From: Mesorhizobium sp. M1C.F.Ca.ET.210.01.1.1
GTDB lineage: Bacteria; Pseudomonadota; Alphaproteobacteria; Rhizobiales; Rhizobiaceae
Assembly (NCBI RefSeq): GCF_004791585.1
Contig: NZ_SRUU01000014.1
Span: 112,468-176,467, forward strand
Direction of reading: 5' to 3'
Length of the DNA stretch: 64,000 bases
Below the pieces are notes generated by a model. That model was not told where the DNA came from, did no database searches, and was given only the letters and a program-made list of their open reading frames with translations. The stretch's first letter is position 1, and the number at the start of each line of letters is the position of its first letter. The position numbers and the translations under genes were made by a program. This document shows positions 63,275 to 64,000 of the stretch, in pieces.

Positions 63275-63655
63275 CGCCCGCAAGATGCGTTTGTGCTCAT
63301 GGTGAAGCTCAGCAGCGCTATGGTGTTGATCCCCTATTTGCTGGTCGCTGGCTACGGCTTGCTTATTGCCCTTCGCGACGAGACCAACGATGCAGAACCG
63401 GCGCGGCGTTCGCGCGATTTGGTGGTCGCTGGCATCGCCACTTTGTATGTGCTGTTCATGATCTATGCCGGCGGCCTCAAATTTCTGCTGCTGTCATCCG
63501 CTCTCTATGTCCCAGGTACACTGCTCTACGTTCAGGTTAGGCGGGAGCAGAAAGAACGGGTGTTCGTCGGCGCAGAATGGATCGTCCTGGCGGCCGCGGT
63601 AATTGGGTGCCTGTTCGGCATCTACGGAATTGTCAGCGGCGATATCGTTATCTAA
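63275..63655 (+). pseudogene. truncated ArcD-like arginine/ornithine antiporter remnant
   Basis: About 125 codons matching the C-terminal end of basic amino acid antiporters of the APC family: DAFVLMVKLSSAMVLIPYLL, then DLVVAGIATLYVLFMIYAGG, LYVPGTLLYVQVRREQKERV and the last helix VLAAAVIGCLFGIYGIVSGD. A full-length member has about 470 residues, so three quarters is missing. The sequence begins within a few bases of the divergent hydrolase remnant, so the two fragments abut. An ATG at 63299 exists but probably gives no functional transporter. Confidence 0.72.
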
Positions 63656-63768
63656 CGGGTAGGGGGCGCCCGCGAAAGCCGCCCATTTTGTGCATGAGTC
63701 GTCCCCTTCCGAGCGTGATGCCGATAAAGCAGGGGCACATTGCCTGAGAGAGGCGCCTAACGCTTGAG

Positions 63769-64000
63769 CGACCCGAGACATAGGTGACGGAACGTACCGG
63801 ACACATGGGTAACACTTTTGGCTTTGGCCGGAGGTGTTGATGCCGTGGAGAGAGTGTTCGGTGATGGAGGAAGGTCTTCGTTTCGTGGCCCGTCTTCTCG
63901 AGGGAGAAGGGATGAGCGAGGTGTGCCGAGCATTCGGCATCTCGCGCAAGACCGGCTACAAGATCTTCAACCGCTACCAGGATGAAGGGCTGGAGGCGCT
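63769..64000 (+). mobile_element. insertion sequence, left part (IS481-like)
   Basis: The last 230 bases look like the left end of an insertion sequence: a non-coding lead of about 70 bases (containing ACATAGGTGACGG and ACACATGGGTAACAC) and then a transposase start. The right end lies beyond the window, so terminal repeats cannot be compared. It lies beside two gene remnants, which fits a region of recent rearrangement. Confidence 0.65.
63840..64000 (+). CDS. transposase, N-terminal part (IS481/IS3-type helix-turn-helix)
   Basis: The visible 53 residues start MPWRECSVMEEGLRFVARLL and contain the helix-turn-helix MSEVCRAFGISRKTGYKIFN followed by RYQDEGLEA. This is the usual N-terminus of IS481-family transposases in rhizobia, with the catalytic DDE domain expected further on, outside the window. 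GGAGG lies just upstream of the ATG at 63840. Confidence 0.8.
   Translation, partial: MPWRECSVMEEGLRFVARLLEGEGMSEVCRAFGISRKTGYKIFNRYQDEGLEA

Noticed and set aside
63197..63298. N-terminal extension of the ArcD-like fragment
   Set aside because: The residues before 63275 are Arg/Ser-rich and derive from the antisense of the hydrolase remnant; homology begins near 63275.

Overview
This is a GC-rich, gene-dense stretch of an alphaproteobacterial genome, most likely a Rhizobiales member close to Mesorhizobium (inference). The reasons are the codon and base composition, an ehu/eut ectoine cluster of the rhizobial type, a short second FtsZ like rhizobial FtsZ2, rhizobial-style intergenic palindromes, and many SDR, ABC-sugar and enolase-superfamily genes. 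No rRNA, tRNA, CRISPR array, prophage or replication origin was seen.

Layout. 1-3.9 kb: an operon of a DUF2126 protein (3' end only), a circularly permuted ATP-grasp/alpha-E protein and a transglutaminase, predicted elsewhere to form a peptide-making or peptide-tagging system. 4-8 kb: a family 2 glycosyltransferase, a topoisomerase IB, and a YciI (DGPF) protein overlapping an ECF42-type sigma factor, with a candidate self-promoter. 8.2-14.4 kb: an ALDH7-family semialdehyde dehydrogenase, two tandem paralogous putative DNA-binding proteins, a GNAT acetyltransferase and two SDRs.

14.5-29 kb: an ectoine/5-hydroxyectoine utilisation island. One strand carries asnC, a semialdehyde dehydrogenase, a transaminase and an alcohol dehydrogenase. 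The other carries enuR, ehuABCD and eutABCDE. Together they give uptake, ring opening, deacetylation and conversion of diaminobutyrate to aspartate, with EnuR and the AsnC-type protein as regulators. A perfect hairpin closes the operon.

29.1-40.4 kb: a deoxysugar (L-fucose/L-rhamnose-like) catabolic operon with its own ABC importer, mutarotase, oxidoreductases, two enolase-superfamily proteins and a MaoC protein. A divergent IclR regulator and a lactonase-type amidohydrolase lie next to it. 40.4-43.3 kb: a tight operon of a MaoC protein, a CaiB-type CoA-transferase and a substrate-binding-protein homologue that has no signal peptide.

43.7-57.5 kb: an exopolysaccharide locus with a Wzy-like polymerase, a GH5 glycanase, a Wzc/GumC-like protein with a decayed kinase domain, a Wzx-like flippase, a GT4, a GINT1-like beta-propeller protein, a FemAB-like acyltransferase, an FAD oxidoreductase and a WecG-type transferase. 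57.9-64 kb: a looser region with an SDR, a cytochrome b561, a short ftsZ paralogue and a metallo-beta-lactamase protein. It ends in two abutting gene remnants (alpha/beta-hydrolase, ArcD-like) and an insertion sequence that runs off the window.
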